A stretch of 64,000 bases of DNA from Yponomeuta sedellus (GCA_934045075.1 OW203749.1:6595558-6659557), one strand, 5' to 3'; counted from the stretch's first letter, positions 42,119 through 52,392 are shown. The notes: a model not told the origin generated them from the letters alone. Translations and numbers: made by a program.

Positions 42119-42319
42119 TCGACGACCTCCGTGGCGTAGCGGTAGCGCATTTGCCTACCTTACGAGAGGTCCCGGGTTAGATCCCCGGCTGAGGACGAAA
42201 AAAAAACCCCTCGTCTTGGATGTCTACATGTTTGTGGTGTTGCTGTTTCTGGTTCCCACGACACAGAGTATCCTAGTGTGGGGCAGAAACAATGTATGTG
42301 CCAGTATGTAAATGTTATG
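42119..42319 (+). mobile_element. tRNA-Gly-like SINE
   Basis: CCGTGGCGTAGCGGTAGCGC, B box CCCGGGTTAGATCCCCG (one damaged position), and the standard body through CAGAAACAATGTATGTG. Confidence 0.8.
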
Positions 42320-42412
42320 AATTATTTCTTGTATTTTTGTAAATATGTGTTTGACTCTACATATAATGTATGGAATAAATTCTGCTTTAGAACGTAGAAT
42401 GTATTCTATTAA

Positions 42413-42476
42413 TAAAAGTAATTTTAAGTGTGAAACGAACGTAAGAACGTTCGTTTCACACTTAAAATTACTTTTA
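42413..42476. repeat. Perfect 30-bp inverted repeat with 4-nt loop
   Basis: Arms 42413-42442 and 42447-42476 (TAAAAGTAATTTTAAGTGTG AAACGAACGT and its complement) have no mismatch around AAGA. There is no repeat-family match. It may be a small-RNA hairpin, a new foldback event or a template-switch artefact. Confidence 0.85.
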
Positions 42477-43258
42477 GATAGTTTTAATAAAAAAAATCCA
42501 GACACATGATATCTTGGTATTCCTCAACAAACTAAACATATAGGTATCATTCATAGATATATTTATCTTATTTATTTATCTTTTAAGTTTGCACAGATGT
42601 GTATTTTTACTTTTGTTGATTTAAAGAGTTTTTGTATCGAGTCACGGTATCACTAGAAAGTAACAGCTCGTAGGATCTCAGTTGATGACGTACCTACTTC
42701 CGGTTCCTTAGACACTGGTACTTTTAGTTTATAAATTGACAACATTTCATATTTTACAACGCGCAAAACTAAAAATACCGTTTCTTAATTTTGCTATCTT
42801 GATTACGAAAACCATATTATTTTTTTTTATTATTGCTTAATTTTAGAGAAAATCAATAAAAACCAAAAATTGTGTGATAAAGTCACACATACGGTGGAAT
42901 GAGGAGTTACCGTTGCCTAATATTAAAAATGATAATTATGACAGATTTATATTATTAAGCCATATGTGTGACGTCATTTGGCGGTTACATCTTTTTAGAA
43001 TAAGACGAAATTCAAACAGAAAATTATGAATGAAAATCATCGAATTTCTGAAAATAAAAAAAATATGAGTCGTTTTATTTCGTATCTATTTCTTTATCCT
43101 TTAATGTTGTCAATTATTTCAGTTTACTAAAGTTTCACTTCCGGTTTCTTGTGTTTTTGGACAAACTGTACCAAAATATACAGATTAGTTAATTTTTTTT
43201 AATCTTTTTTTATATCTGTCAACAAACACCGTTTTTCTAGGGTAGAATCGAAAAACAC
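42477..43258. other. Unassigned intergenic DNA
   Basis: Low GC. An imperfect inverted pair (AAAGTCACACATACGG near 42880 against CCATATGTGTGACGTC near 42960) is seen. No gene. Confidence 0.35.
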
Positions 43259-43390
43259 GTCTGATTACCATGCCGTAGGTCGCGGGTTCGACACCAACTG
43301 GGGGCCACCATCTGCGTTTATTTTCACATCTTTCCCTGGTATCCTAGTTTGGGACCAGGACATGCGATTGTGTTGTGTGAAAGTTATTAT
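43259..43390 (+). mobile_element. Degenerate tRNA-Gly-like SINE
   Basis: GATTACCATGCCGTAGGTCG, GGGTTCGACACCAACTGGGG and GGTATCCTAGTTTGGGACCA retain the family's order but lack the A-box half. Confidence 0.55.
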
Positions 43391-43540
43391 TAGCCAAAAC
43401 ACATAATTGGGTAGAATAATAATAATAAATATTAATGGACATATTACACAGATCTCGTTAGCCCTATACTAAGTACAACTAAATGGCTTGTGTTTAGGTG
43501 CTAACTCGACGATAGATTTATTACAATAAATACATAAGTA

Positions 43541-43882
43541 GATAACATCCAAGACCCGAGAAAACTAGAAAAGTTCGTTTCCTATTTTTACCCGGCCGGA
43601 GATCGAACCCGAGACCTACGGTTTTACAGCAGTGTGCCATACCGCAGCGCCACCGAGGCCGTCTTGAAAACCCCCAGTCAAGTCAGAGGCCTTAGCCTCT
43701 AACGACTGCCGTCTATCGACAGCAGCCAGCACCAACTGCTTAACGTGCCTTGCGAAGCACGGAACCACTCTGAAAAATGCCACTAGCATTACTCATAGAC
43801 GTTTCCGACCGGGGCGGGGATCGAACCCGAGACCTACGGTTTTACAGAAGCGTGCCAAACCGCTGCGCCACCGAGGCCGTCA
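43541..43882 (-). mobile_element. tRNA-derived SINE split by a 5S-like SINE fragment
   Basis: A reversed tRNA head (GATCGAACCCGAGACCTACG, CGCAGCGCCACCGAGGCCGT) appears twice, at 43590-43664 and 43810-43881. Between them, 43665-43801 is the 5S-like variant (AGTCAGAGGCCTTAGCCTCT, AACGTGCCTTGCGAAGCACG). Either an insertion or two SINEs bracketing the third. Confidence 0.65.
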
Positions 43883-44189
43883 AATGCACGGGTTATTGAT
43901 CGCCGTAGCGACCTACCTGCATGAGTGATTAAACTAACAAACAGAACTAACAGACCAGTCTGTTAGCCCCTTTAACAACATCACTCGTTTTGGATAAAGA
44001 TCTTTTCAACGCAAACAGTTTAGCTTGATAACGGCCGAGGCAACGTCTTCTCGTGATAAAGTTAAGAGAGCCGCAGATAAGTGTTATCGGCGACTTCTTG
44101 CGCTTAGATCCCACTTCTGATACTTTTTTTGACAAGAAACGTCTCTCAGTGCGTCAACGTTTTGTAAGGTACGAGTAAAAGTTATGTAA
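43883..44189. other. Unassigned intergenic DNA
   Basis: No gene or shared repeat. It ends with the left copy of the 13-bp duplication flanking G9. Confidence 0.35.
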
Positions 44190-44549
44190 TCATATTATTT
44201 TTTAATGAACTAACCCGTGCTAAGGACAATTTCAAAAACCTATTTAGAGGCTAAAACCTATTTGTCCTTAGCACCGGTTAGTGCATTAAAAATAATATAA
44301 TCATGTGGGTACAGCGATATCATTCCGATGTAAAACCTAACTGCATAGTAGATACTCGGGGCTGCAAGTGATGCAAATTACTTCAGCCAGATGTCGCTGC
44401 CTGTACGTAATACAGAGAATATTGTAAAGAGGTTCGAAATTTCACTGATGCCGCCGGTGAGTCGCCCATTAGCTCAGTTGGAAAGAGCGCTGGCACGGAT
44501 AGCCAGAGGTCGCGGGTTCGAATCCCGGCATGGGTAATATGGGTATTTA
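44190..44549 (+). mobile_element. tRNA-Ile-like SINE, copy G9 with 13-bp target duplication and inverted tail
   Basis: AAAAGTTATGTAA lies at 44177-44189 and 44550-44562. The element opens with the complement of its tail (ACTAACCCGTGCTAAGG). It then turns at AGAGGCTAAAACCTATTTG into a forward tail (CCTTAGCACCGGTTAGTGC), continues straight into the next unit's body, and ends after the tRNA-like domain. This shows inversion plus copying across a unit junction in one insertion. Confidence 0.88.
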
Positions 44550-44689
44550 AAAAGTTATGTAAGTTAAGTTAAACACCAGCCTCTCAATCGTGGGATGGTG
44601 TCACGTAATCTAGCAATTTTATTACTAACTATCTGACCCAGAAAACTTCGTACCGCCCTATGATCCGAGGTACCGCCTAAGCATCGTAT

Positions 44690-44840
44690 CTCTAATTTTT
44701 TTTAGATTTTTCTCTCAGTAAGAACCAAGGAATCTTGTTCTTCAAGGAATCTTCTAAAAAAAGAATTAGCGAAATCGGTTCAGCTGCTCTCGAGATTTAC
44801 GCTTACCAACACGTTCAGCGATTCATTTTTATATTATAGA
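44690..44840 (-). repeat. Dispersed repeat H
   Basis: CTCTCAGTAAGAACCAAGGA, CGGTTCAGCTGCTCTCGAGA and TTTACGCTTACCAACACGTT, as at 15171 and 56190. Confidence 0.6.
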
Positions 44841-44959
44841 CGTAGCGCGAGTCCATCTCGCACTTGACCGATTTTATTTTATTTTAAATAAGACCGTAAA
44901 TATTTATGCACTTGTTCTTGCCAAGGTCCTGACATACCGATCTCTTTATTTCCATCGCT

Positions 44960-45150
44960 ATACTTACGGGTCCCTTCCTGCGATGTAGGAAGAGACCCGT
45001 CAAAGTGTGTCAATGACATACCATAAATATAACGTCCGACTAACAATAGTTGGACCGGCCGTCCCCAGGCATACGATCTGGCTGGCGGGAAATTTCCCTT
45101 TATAGTGGAAGAGCTAAGTCGCTCAGCAGTGGGGACATACAAGGGTTGAT
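44960..45150 (+). mobile_element. 5S-like SINE 3' fragment with a roughly 120-bp insertion
   Basis: GATGTAGGAAGAGACCCGT (to 45000) should be followed by GCCCCAGCAGTGGGG, but CAGCAGTGGGGACATACAAG resumes only at about 45123. The intervening sequence (TCCGACTAACAATAGTTGGA onward) matches nothing else here. Confidence 0.6.
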
Positions 45151-45618
45151 AACAACAACTTACCTAAAAAAAAATTTCTTTTACCACAATTTAAATCGGA
45201 AAAAAATTAAATGCACTATTTGAAAAAGGATCAAAATGCGAGATGTTACCGTAACAACACTTATCATTTTCGTATCAGACAGGTATTCGTAGTAAACGAA
45301 TTAGGTATAATGCCCGGCAAATAGCTTGAACAAATAACTTTGACTTCGCATGAACGTATTTCGGAACTCATGGACGCAAGGTGCAATAATAATAATAATT
45401 ATTTATATATTCGGTATATATAGTTCTATTAGCTTACGTACCTACTCATAAATATAAGATTGCAGTTAAAATACATACGAGAATATTGAAAAAAAATTAT
45501 TTTCTACCCATGCTAATTATAACATATTTTAAACTTTCGCGACCCCCGAGAATATTCTAACTACATGCTAATTACAATTAATAGATTACTTTTCTAATCA
45601 TAAGTTTTTTAATAGGTA
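45151..45618. other. Unassigned intergenic DNA
   Basis: Very AT-rich; no feature recognised. Confidence 0.35.
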
Positions 45619-45813
45619 TTGATATCAACCCTTGAACGTCCCCACTGCTGGGGCACCGGTCTCTTCCTGCATCGCAGGAAGGTTAGGCCATACTCCACCA
45701 CGGGGGCCAAGTCCGGCTTGGTGGAGGATTGTAAGACAGTGGCGAGCCTTACTATCAGAAGTCATCAAGCCGTCCATAAGGCCTCTGACATGGCTTAGCG
45801 ACTGTCATTACAT
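45619..45813 (-). mobile_element. 5S-like SINE (minus), 3' part
   Basis: GATATCAACCCTTGAACGTC, CCCACTGCTGGGGCACCGGT, CGCAGGAAGGTTAGGCC to AGGCCTCTGACATGGCTTAG. Confidence 0.75.
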
Positions 45814-45914
45814 TTAATAGATATAATAAAAGAAAATTCCTCTCACGTGCGCGGATTTCTGGCTGGCTTGTACCAAGTCACTCGTTTTGTCGCAATAAAA
45901 TATCCAAAATTTTA

Positions 45915-46185
45915 CTATTCTTCTTCTTCAGGCTATATTATGTAGTCCACTGCTGGACATAGCCCTCCCCTAATGATGGCCGCCCAGTCTTATAACATCA
46001 TTGGGGGTTAATGCCCATAATCCCCACGCTGGGCATGCGGGTTGGGGATCGCAGATTGGTGGCATTGTACTGCAGGGGGCGCTGCTGCCCACCCCCCGGT
46101 TTGTGTCCCTTAGTCGCCTTTTACGACACCCGCGAGAATTTGGGTTGGTGCTATTCTTTAAGCCGACACCACACAGCAACTACTA
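45915..46185 (-). mobile_element. RTE-type LINE 3' end joined to repeat N
   Basis: Same composition as 41487-41745: GTCCACTGCTGGACATAGCC then CCATAATCCCCACGCTGGGC through TTTACGACACCCGC. Its open frames on both strands are repeat artefacts. Confidence 0.7.
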
Positions 46186-46277
46186 CTATTAATGTACTGG
46201 AAAGATGAATGTACCGAAAGGAGTCTCCCCGAACTCACAGAGCCCTTACGTCTGGCGCACCCTGGGCAACAATCAGC

Positions 46278-46722
46278 GAGTCCTGCGCCTGACGAGGGAC
46301 TTTTGTCTCTCGGGGACAAAAGTCCCTCGTCTGTAAACAATGTCCTCCGAGTACTTGTCGCGGACTCAACGCTTACAGTGTGAGATCATTTTGTTCTCCG
46401 GAAATTAAGTGATGGAAATACGCTATGGAAGCAAATAATCTGCGATTACGTTGTGTTGTAATTTACATGAAGTTTTTACTTTCCACAAATACATACATGT
46501 CTTTCCACAAATACATAAGTTGAAAAAGAAAAGGCATTTTAAAAGAAAACAACGAACTTTTGTCCACTCCGGTCTCTTGATGTCCTCGGAAACTTTAGGG
46601 GCTTATTATACTTATTCTTTTATTCCTTCGTGTGCGTTACTCGATACAATTTATAAGAGATCTATATCGACGGACAAAAAGTACCCGGGGGATAGTCCCT
46701 CGTCTGCGCAGGCCTTTACGCT
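46278..46722 (-). mobile_element. Foldback element, family I (minus)
   Basis: GACGAGGGACTTTTGTCTCT next to CGGGGACAAAAGTCCCTCGT forms a 41-bp palindrome (46291-46331). The other end has GTACCCGGGGGATAGTCCCT and CGTCTGCGCAGGCC. Body in reverse order to 15511-15897. Confidence 0.7.
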
Positions 46723-47049
46723 GATTGGCAAATCCTCTCACCAATTGCCGGCTTGCCATCGACACGCTAAGAAAAAGATTGTAATAGATTAGATTCGAAC
46801 TCTTTATTGAACTCACCAAAAAATAAAATACATTAAAAGGCTTACATATGTAAGTTTTGCCCTATACCATTGGCGGTCTTATAGCTAAAAGCGACCTCTC
46901 CCAGACAACTTTGGGATTGATAGAACTGAAAGATGAAGCGAGTAGGTAGGAGGGTAGGAACAGAGTTAGAGAACACTTTATTGCACAACCAGAAAAAAAG
47001 AATACAACAATGAGTAACAGTGCCGACCATGTACTGAATTGAAACAACA
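46723..47049. other. Unassigned intergenic DNA
   Basis: Includes an ACTTTATTGCACAACCAG LINE-like tail at about 46975-47000. No gene. Confidence 0.35.
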
Positions 47050-47352
47050 TTTACATACAGGCACATAAATTGCTTCTGGCCCCACACTAGGATCCCTGTC
47101 TCGTGGGAACCAGAAACAGCGACATCACAAATATATAACATCCAAGCCCTGGGGTTGTTTTGTCCCCAGCCGGGGTTCGGGCCGGGATTATGTCCGGGAT
47201 TATGGGCATGACCCCCTATGAAAGCACAACGTGGCGCTCTTTAGGGGAGGGCTATGTCCAGCAGTGGACTAGTATAGCCTGACGACGACGACGACGGGGT
47301 TCGAACCAGAGACCTCTCGCATAGTAGGCGGATGCGCTACCGCTGCGCCACA
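47050..47352 (-). mobile_element. tRNA-Gly-like SINE (minus), interrupted by an RTE fragment
   Basis: Body ACATACAGGCACATAAATTG, GTGGGAACCAGAAACAGCGA, then half a B box (CCGGGGTTCGGGCC). At about 47184-47296 a plus-strand RTE tail (GGGGAGGGCTATGTCCAGCA to GACGACGACGAC) intervenes. The head resumes with GGGGTTCGAACCAGAGACC and CGCTACCGCTGCGCCAC. Confidence 0.75.
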
Positions 47353-47768
47353 ACTGTACCGCATCTGCCTATATATATCAGACAGGTCAAGTTATTTGCC
47401 GCGAGTTATACTACTTAACTACTTAAACATTAGCAAGGGACACGCTAACGTCAATATGATAGGTATTGATATGATAATACTTACGCAAAATTTTGATAAA
47501 TAACACATGTTTACGTTGGTGAGACGATTGATCAAACTCGTGACAGTACCTAATATCGACCAAATATGTTTTATTGATATAGATTTGTAACGTTACAACT
47601 TAACTTCTTGTTCTTCCTGTACCTCTCCACTAATGGATGAAAATATCAGTGAGGAAACTGAGTGTCTGAGGTGTTTAAACACCTCAGCGTTTGAAATTTC
47701 CAATCCACGGTGGGCACGCGTGTTAAGCCCTCTCTTTATTTAGGAAGGCCTGTACCCTGCAGTAGGAC

Positions 47769-48090
47769 GTACAGTACTACACATCATAAAAATCCCTTCG
47801 GGAATCTTCGTTCGCGCAGACTAAGAAGAAGTGTAACGAAAGTACCCGAAGCTATAAGTACATTCAACATGATCTTTAACCGATACGGTTAAGGTGCAGA
47901 ATTGATTGCCGCAGTATCGCTACCTATTTCGCTCACGCTAATATTGCCAAACTACCTATAATAGTCACCTGCATCGATGAAGTTGAATCAACCAATAGCA
48001 ACTGGTTGGTCGATCAACTTGCCGCACATCAAAAATTTGGTCATCTGCGCAGGTACATCCGCGAGACTTATTTCTTGTGTAGCACAGTAC
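47769..48090. mobile_element. MITE, family J, copy 2 (322 bp)
   Basis: GTACAGTACTACACA and TGTGTAGCACAGTAC ends with the copy 1 interior but lacking about 30 bp (the AAAGGCGCGCGGCCTGCC region). Confidence 0.8.
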
Positions 48091-48464
48091 CTATATAGGC
48101 TACGAAAAAAAAAGTATTGTGGAAAATTAAATTAAATACAAAGTTATTCTATTGATCACTGTGATCAGGGATGTCCTCGCGCTACCAGCGGTGGTGCGGC
48201 AAAGGCGTCGGGGCTGCTCGCGGAGACCTCACATTAAGTGTTTGCTTGCTCATCAGCATCTAGATTTGGCAATCCTTCAAATTATTCATATTGTATTGGG
48301 AATCTGCCTTTGTTACATTGCAACCGGTGCAGGTATGGACTCGTAACAAATTTCTGCCTGCGTGTACGCCAGCAAAATATGGGTGGGTTATTTGTTAATC
48401 GGTTTCCGATAGCGTATGTAAGCAATCCCGTCCCAAAAAGCAAGCAAAAACTTCAGAGCTATAC
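48091..48464. other. Unassigned intergenic DNA
   Basis: Some higher-GC sequence (GCGGCAAAGGCGTCGGGGCT) but no supportable gene. Confidence 0.35.
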
Positions 48465-48535
48465 GGATAGCCAGAGGTCGCGGGTAAGAATCCCGGCATG
48501 GGTGGAATTTTAGAGTGTGAATAGGTTTTTTAAAA
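48465..48535 (+). mobile_element. tRNA-Ile-like SINE fragment
   Basis: CGGATAGCCAGAGGTCGCGG and CCCGGCATGGGTGGAATTTT with a damaged B box (GGTAAGAATCC). Confidence 0.65.
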
Positions 48536-48867
48536 TTCAAGTATTCTGTTTTTAGTATTTCTTTTTACAACAGATACTTATATATATATATTGCCCTATA
48601 AAAGGCGCCCTCCGGAGGACACGGTGGGGAGGTGGTCAATGCTCATGCATAACAGCACGGACCCGGCCGTGCTGCCAATGTGGGACTCACAAGAAGTGCG
48701 CCTACCCACTAAACACCACCTTGGGGCGTTTTGGTCTTGAGGGCCCCTAAACCCACATCAGGAGCGACCCTCTCGAGGCCGAGGAGGGCGCACAAGTAGA
48801 TCATCTACGTAATACAGAGAATAGTGTAAAATGGGTTTATGGGTAGTATGTACCTAGTAGTTGATGT
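48536..48867. other. Unassigned intergenic DNA
   Basis: Contains a GC-rich block at about 48600-48790 (GGCGCCCTCCGGAGGACACG, GACCCTCTCGAGGCCGAGGA) unlike its surroundings. No frame or family is recognised. Confidence 0.35.
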
Positions 48868-49301
48868 TCATCATCATCAACCCATTATGTCCCCACCGAC
48901 GGGAACGGGTCTCTTCCCTGAGGAAGGTATAGGCCATTCGGGGGCCACGTCCAGATTGGTGGAGGCTTGCAAGACCACGGGGGCCAAGTCCAGATTGGTG
49001 GAGGCTTGCAAGACTAGTGGCTGGTCTTACTGTCAGAAGTTTTCCAGCTCCGCCGCCGCAAGCCGCCCTTAAGGCGGCTTGAAAACCCCCAGTCAAGTCA
49101 GAGGCCTTAGCCTCTAACGACTGCCGTCTATCGACAGCAGCCAGCACCAACTGCTTAACGTGCCTTGCGTAGCACGGAACCGCTCTGAAAAATGCCACTA
49201 GCATTAGTCATAGACGGTCACCCACCCTTGCACTGAACGCACCGTACGTAGCTTAACCCTCGTGATCGTTTTCACTTAGGCAGCCGGGGCTACGAGCGAT
49301 T
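48868..49301 (-). mobile_element. 5S-like SINE, variant subfamily (minus), near full length
   Basis: The reverse strand head reads ACGATCACGAGGGTTAAGCT, then GTGGGTGACCGTCTATGAC, the closest match to 5S rRNA in the window (GATCAC, GTTAAGC, TGGGTGACCG in order). The tail has a duplicated GGGGGCCACGTCCAGATTGG / GGGGGCCAAGTCCAGATTGG unit. It differs from the main subfamily in GGCAGTCGTTAGAGGC and GACTGGGGGTTTTC. Confidence 0.8.
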
Positions 49302-49639
49302 CAATTTATTCAAAAATTTGCAATAAAGATTTCTTATTCTTATTGTTCTACCCACTGGGCTACCGGCGCTCTATTCAATACAAATAGAGTTCATATTTGA
49401 ATACTGTCACTGTTTCTTCATTCCTTTAATCATTTTATACATAACTCGGTCGCGGTGCACTCTTAAATATCTGACACCTGCCAAGGACGTGATGGACACG
49501 TAACAGATAAAAAATATATTTGTTTTTTGCTGTCTTGCCGCGTGCATTTTCGTTTCAAGTATGTGATTTTATTAATCGTAACAATATAACACTGAAGATA
49601 AAGTATATGTCAGCGACCATTTAACCGACCAACATAAGG

Positions 49640-49841
49640 CGGAGTTTACACGTTCAGTCTGGCGTCAGTCTATTCCGTCAGTCTGGTTAGACTGACAGCA
49701 GACTGATTGTGTACTCAGTGGACTGATGAACCAGACTGACGGATATTCGATTATTTTGATGCTTCATCAGTCTGGCATCAATCCGAGCTTCAGTCAAGGT
49801 CACGGACTGAACTGACGGCAGACTGAACGTGCAAACTCCGT
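49640..49841. mobile_element. Foldback MITE, family L (CAGTCTG-iterated)
   Basis: CGGAGTTTACACGTTCAGTC at the left and GACTGAACGTGCAAACTCCG at the right form about 20-bp inverted ends with one mismatch. Inside, CAGTCTG/CAGACTG-type heptamers occur about ten times in both orientations. Confidence 0.75.
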
Positions 49842-49975
49842 CTGTCTTTAGGTTGTCTGGAAGAGATCACTTTTAGTAATGGGAAGAAGGATATAGGAAG
49901 CAAAAGGAGAAGGAGAGAAACGTGGCGCTGAACGCGACAAGTCAGTGAACATTGTGATGCAGGAGGCATCATATT

Positions 49976-50104
49976 TATTAACGGGACCACGAGAAATAGT
50001 TTATCCCTCGTGGACCCATTGCTGACGAATAACGGGAACACGAGGGTTAGTTGTCCCTCGTGGGCCCGTTAACGGGACAAAATAATGGGACCACGAGAAA
50101 ACAA
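49976..50104. repeat. Cluster of CCACGAG/CTCGTGG inverted motifs
   Basis: AACGGGACCACGAG, CCCTCGTGGACCC, CGGGAACACGAGGG, CCCTCGTGGGCCCGTTAACG and GGGACCACGAG alternate, allowing several competing hairpins. ACCACGAGG motifs reappear at about 50868-50905. Confidence 0.55.
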
Positions 50105-51374
50105 CCGCGCCGTCGTCTGTACACTCTTAGGTTAGGAAATATCTGTGTAATTTCCATTTTTATGCGACTTACCTGAAATGCCACTACCGGTAATCACGAG
50201 ACGGTCCATTCTGCACCTGACGCGCCTGTAGTTTTTTTAACTCGAACGAATGTTTGATTTCAATCACTAGGTTTGACTAGACCACAAGCGCTTCATGATA
50301 ATATACTTCGCACTTTCCATAGTTTAACATAAGGGGAAGAAGAAGTCTTTCTTCTTCTGTCAGAAGAAGAAAAACATTTGTTTAATGCCACTAGCCTTGG
50401 GTAACTCAAGAGCCAGATATGAGTGGACACACAACTCCCTCCCCGTCAAGTGTGTCCCATTCTGTCCCAGAGATGTCAACTATATCTGGCTCCCTCACAC
50501 ATCTCAGTCTCAACTCAGTACGGTAGTCATCTCCTGCTACTTAATCCAGCTCACACACAATGCGCGAGAGCGAGATCAACATCGTGGACATCGGTCACAT
50601 TCGGCCGCATTTCTCGTCGTAACCAACGAGCGAAGAGAGAAAATTCACCAAAAGAAACGTGTGATCTGGATAAAGTAGGGAATAGGTAGACTAGACTGAC
50701 TCACCACTTGTGTCTCTTGTTTCCACACGCACTTAGTTGATTGGACGTCGTATGAGCTAGGACACAAGTGGTGAGCGAGATATGACTGAGAAACGAGACT
50801 ATCACACTGTGGTGTGATTTTATAATAAATTTGATAGTTTGACCGCGAAGAATGTTAAAATTCCTCGTGGTCAAATCAGTTTGACTACTAAGTTAGACCA
50901 CGAGGAAGCAACGAGATATAGTGTGTCTCGGTGACCAAAGATATGAGATATAACAACTCCCTCTAAGGACACACTTTGCCCAAGTCTAAATGCCACATAG
51001 ACATACCAAATTTGACAAGAAAAGTAAAATACAGAAAAGAAAGCAGGAATAGAACAAAAGCAGAAGAAATACAGATGAATAAAATGAAATTAAGTTCCAA
51101 CGCTACACAGTATGTCGATGCAGCAGAAAAAAGGCCTCATGCTCAGTATAAGCTGAGGGTCTGCACCCACAACACTGATTTACTCAGCGAGGGCAATACA
51201 ATACAATATATTCCCATATATTACTAATCAGCACAGCACAATACAGCAGTATTTCTACTAGTAACACATAATGAAGCGATCTCGAGTTACATAAAGTAAG
51301 GATAGACATAGAAGGAGTAGCATCTCCCATTGCTGGTTATGAGTTAATCAACTTCTGTCCTATGCAACTTCAAT
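50105..51374. other. Unclassified region with local direct and inverted repeats
   Basis: The motifs AGATATGAG and ACAACTCCCTC appear together near 50415-50440 and 50940-50965. CTCACCACTTGTGTC (about 50700) is the exact complement of GACACAAGTGGTGAG (about 50760). GAGCCAGATAT (about 50410) is complementary to ATATCTGGCTC (about 50480). The open frames (up to 97 codons) resemble no family. It could be a decayed LTR-type element. Confidence 0.4.
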
Positions 51375-51479
51375 CGATCGATATCAACCCTTGTATGTAC
51401 CCCCTGCTGGGGCACGGGTCTCTGCCTGCATCGCAGGAAGGTTAGGCCATATTCCACTACGGGGGCCAAGTCCGGGTTG
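51375..51479 (-). mobile_element. 5S-like SINE (minus), 105-bp truncated copy with 11-bp target duplication
   Basis: GCAACTTCAAT flanks it at 51364-51374 and 51480-51490. It retains only the 3' end, from CCCGGACTTGG to the GATATCGATCG tail. 5' truncation within a clean duplication shows LINE-type target-primed insertion. Confidence 0.9.
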
Positions 51480-51588
51480 GCAACTTCAATAAAAATGCTA
51501 AAAAAATACGCACAAACTTATTTTAATCATCCACAAGTATTCATATTTACAACCAGACAGGAGGTTTACAAAAGTCATATCATACAAG

Positions 51589-51836
51589 AGCGGTGGTAGC
51601 GGAGCGGTGTAGAACGCCGGCTTCTTAATCGGGAAGTCGTGGGTTCGAACCCCGGCATGTACCAATGACTTTGTTTTCTAAGTTATGTACATTTGTGAAA
51701 TTATAGTAGCAATACTACTCGCTGACGGTGAAGGAAAACATCGTAAGGAAACCCTAGTGTCTGAGGTGTAGCGTACCTCAGCGCTTGCTACGTACAAGGG
51801 CCCAACTGTGAAGCTAAGTGCGGAAATCTCAGGTCT
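51589..51836 (+). mobile_element. tRNA-derived SINE with 17-bp target duplication
   Basis: AAGTCATATCATACAAG at 51572-51588 and 51837-51853 fixes the ends. Head GAGCGGTGGTAGCGGAGCGG, B box GGGTTCGAACCCCGG, body GTACCAATGACTTTGTTTTC and CATCGTAAGGAAACCC. At 248 bp it is shorter than the 27149 copy because its 3' half differs. Confidence 0.9.
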
Positions 51837-52153
51837 AAGTCATATCATACAAGGTGTAAAAAACTAATATCCGTGTTCTACTACAAAATGTATCAATGTA
51901 CAATTGACAGCACGTCAACATTGAAATGCGAGCACTCTGCTCAGGAGTGAAAATTTAAAGGTGCAGCTGCTGTGGAGTATTGGCATGAGGGGCTCACAAC
52001 GGGGAGCGAAATTCACACAATTACTCTAATGTCCCTGTCACAGTCTCACCTTCAGGAACTTACAGAAAAGGGGGGGGTCAGGAGGCGCTTAAACCCCCCC
52101 CCCCTCCTACCGTATCTCACATCTGGAGCACTTTAGTTCAGTATTAAAATCCT

Positions 52154-52159
52154 TTTATT
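52154..52159 (-). terminator. kin17: KIN17 polyadenylation signal AATAAA
   Basis: The reverse strand reads AATAAA about 75 bp past the KIN17 stop. A C/G-homopolymer stretch (about 52070-52115) lies further downstream. This is inferred from position only. Confidence 0.6.
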
Positions 52160-52233
52160 GTCGTAGCTATTTACAGAATATTACAGTAAATAACCCCCCC
52201 TTTAAATTAATTAGCAACATCCCCCCCTCTCTG

Positions 52234-52308
52234 TCACGACGCCATCTTGCTGATGTCTTCATACTGCACTTTCTTGAGCAGGCGACCGGTGAGGGGACCT
52301 TCGGCTAT
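52234..52308 (-). CDS. kin17: KIN17 terminal exon (24 codons and TGA)
   Basis: Reads IAEGPLTGRLLKKVQYEDIS then KMAS and stop TGA (52234-52236). It follows a TTTTCGCAG acceptor, phase 0. It matches the end of KIN17 proteins, whose C-terminal KOW/SH3-like domain closes with a VEGIQYEDISKLA-type motif. It follows the 55714-55836 exon, separated by a 3.4-kb repeat-filled intron. Confidence 0.93.
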   Translation of the reverse strand: MAEGPLTGRLLKKVQYEDISKMAS

Positions 52309-52392
52309 CTGCGAAAAGAATTAATATTATTATAATATCAAGCTTTTCTATCTAAGTTGGATTTCAGCTTCTAGTTACTACTCCGACATACT

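Noticed and set aside
46001..46208. Overlapping frames of about 60 codons on both strands
   Set aside because: They lie within repeat N, which is present at several loci without frame conservation.
48868..49301. A genuine 5S rRNA gene
   Set aside because: Only the central promoter-like part resembles 5S; the ends belong to a longer dispersed element.
50385..50689. Two overlapping plus-strand frames of about 90 codons
   Set aside because: They sit in a locally repetitive block, with no recognisable domain and no codon conservation to test.
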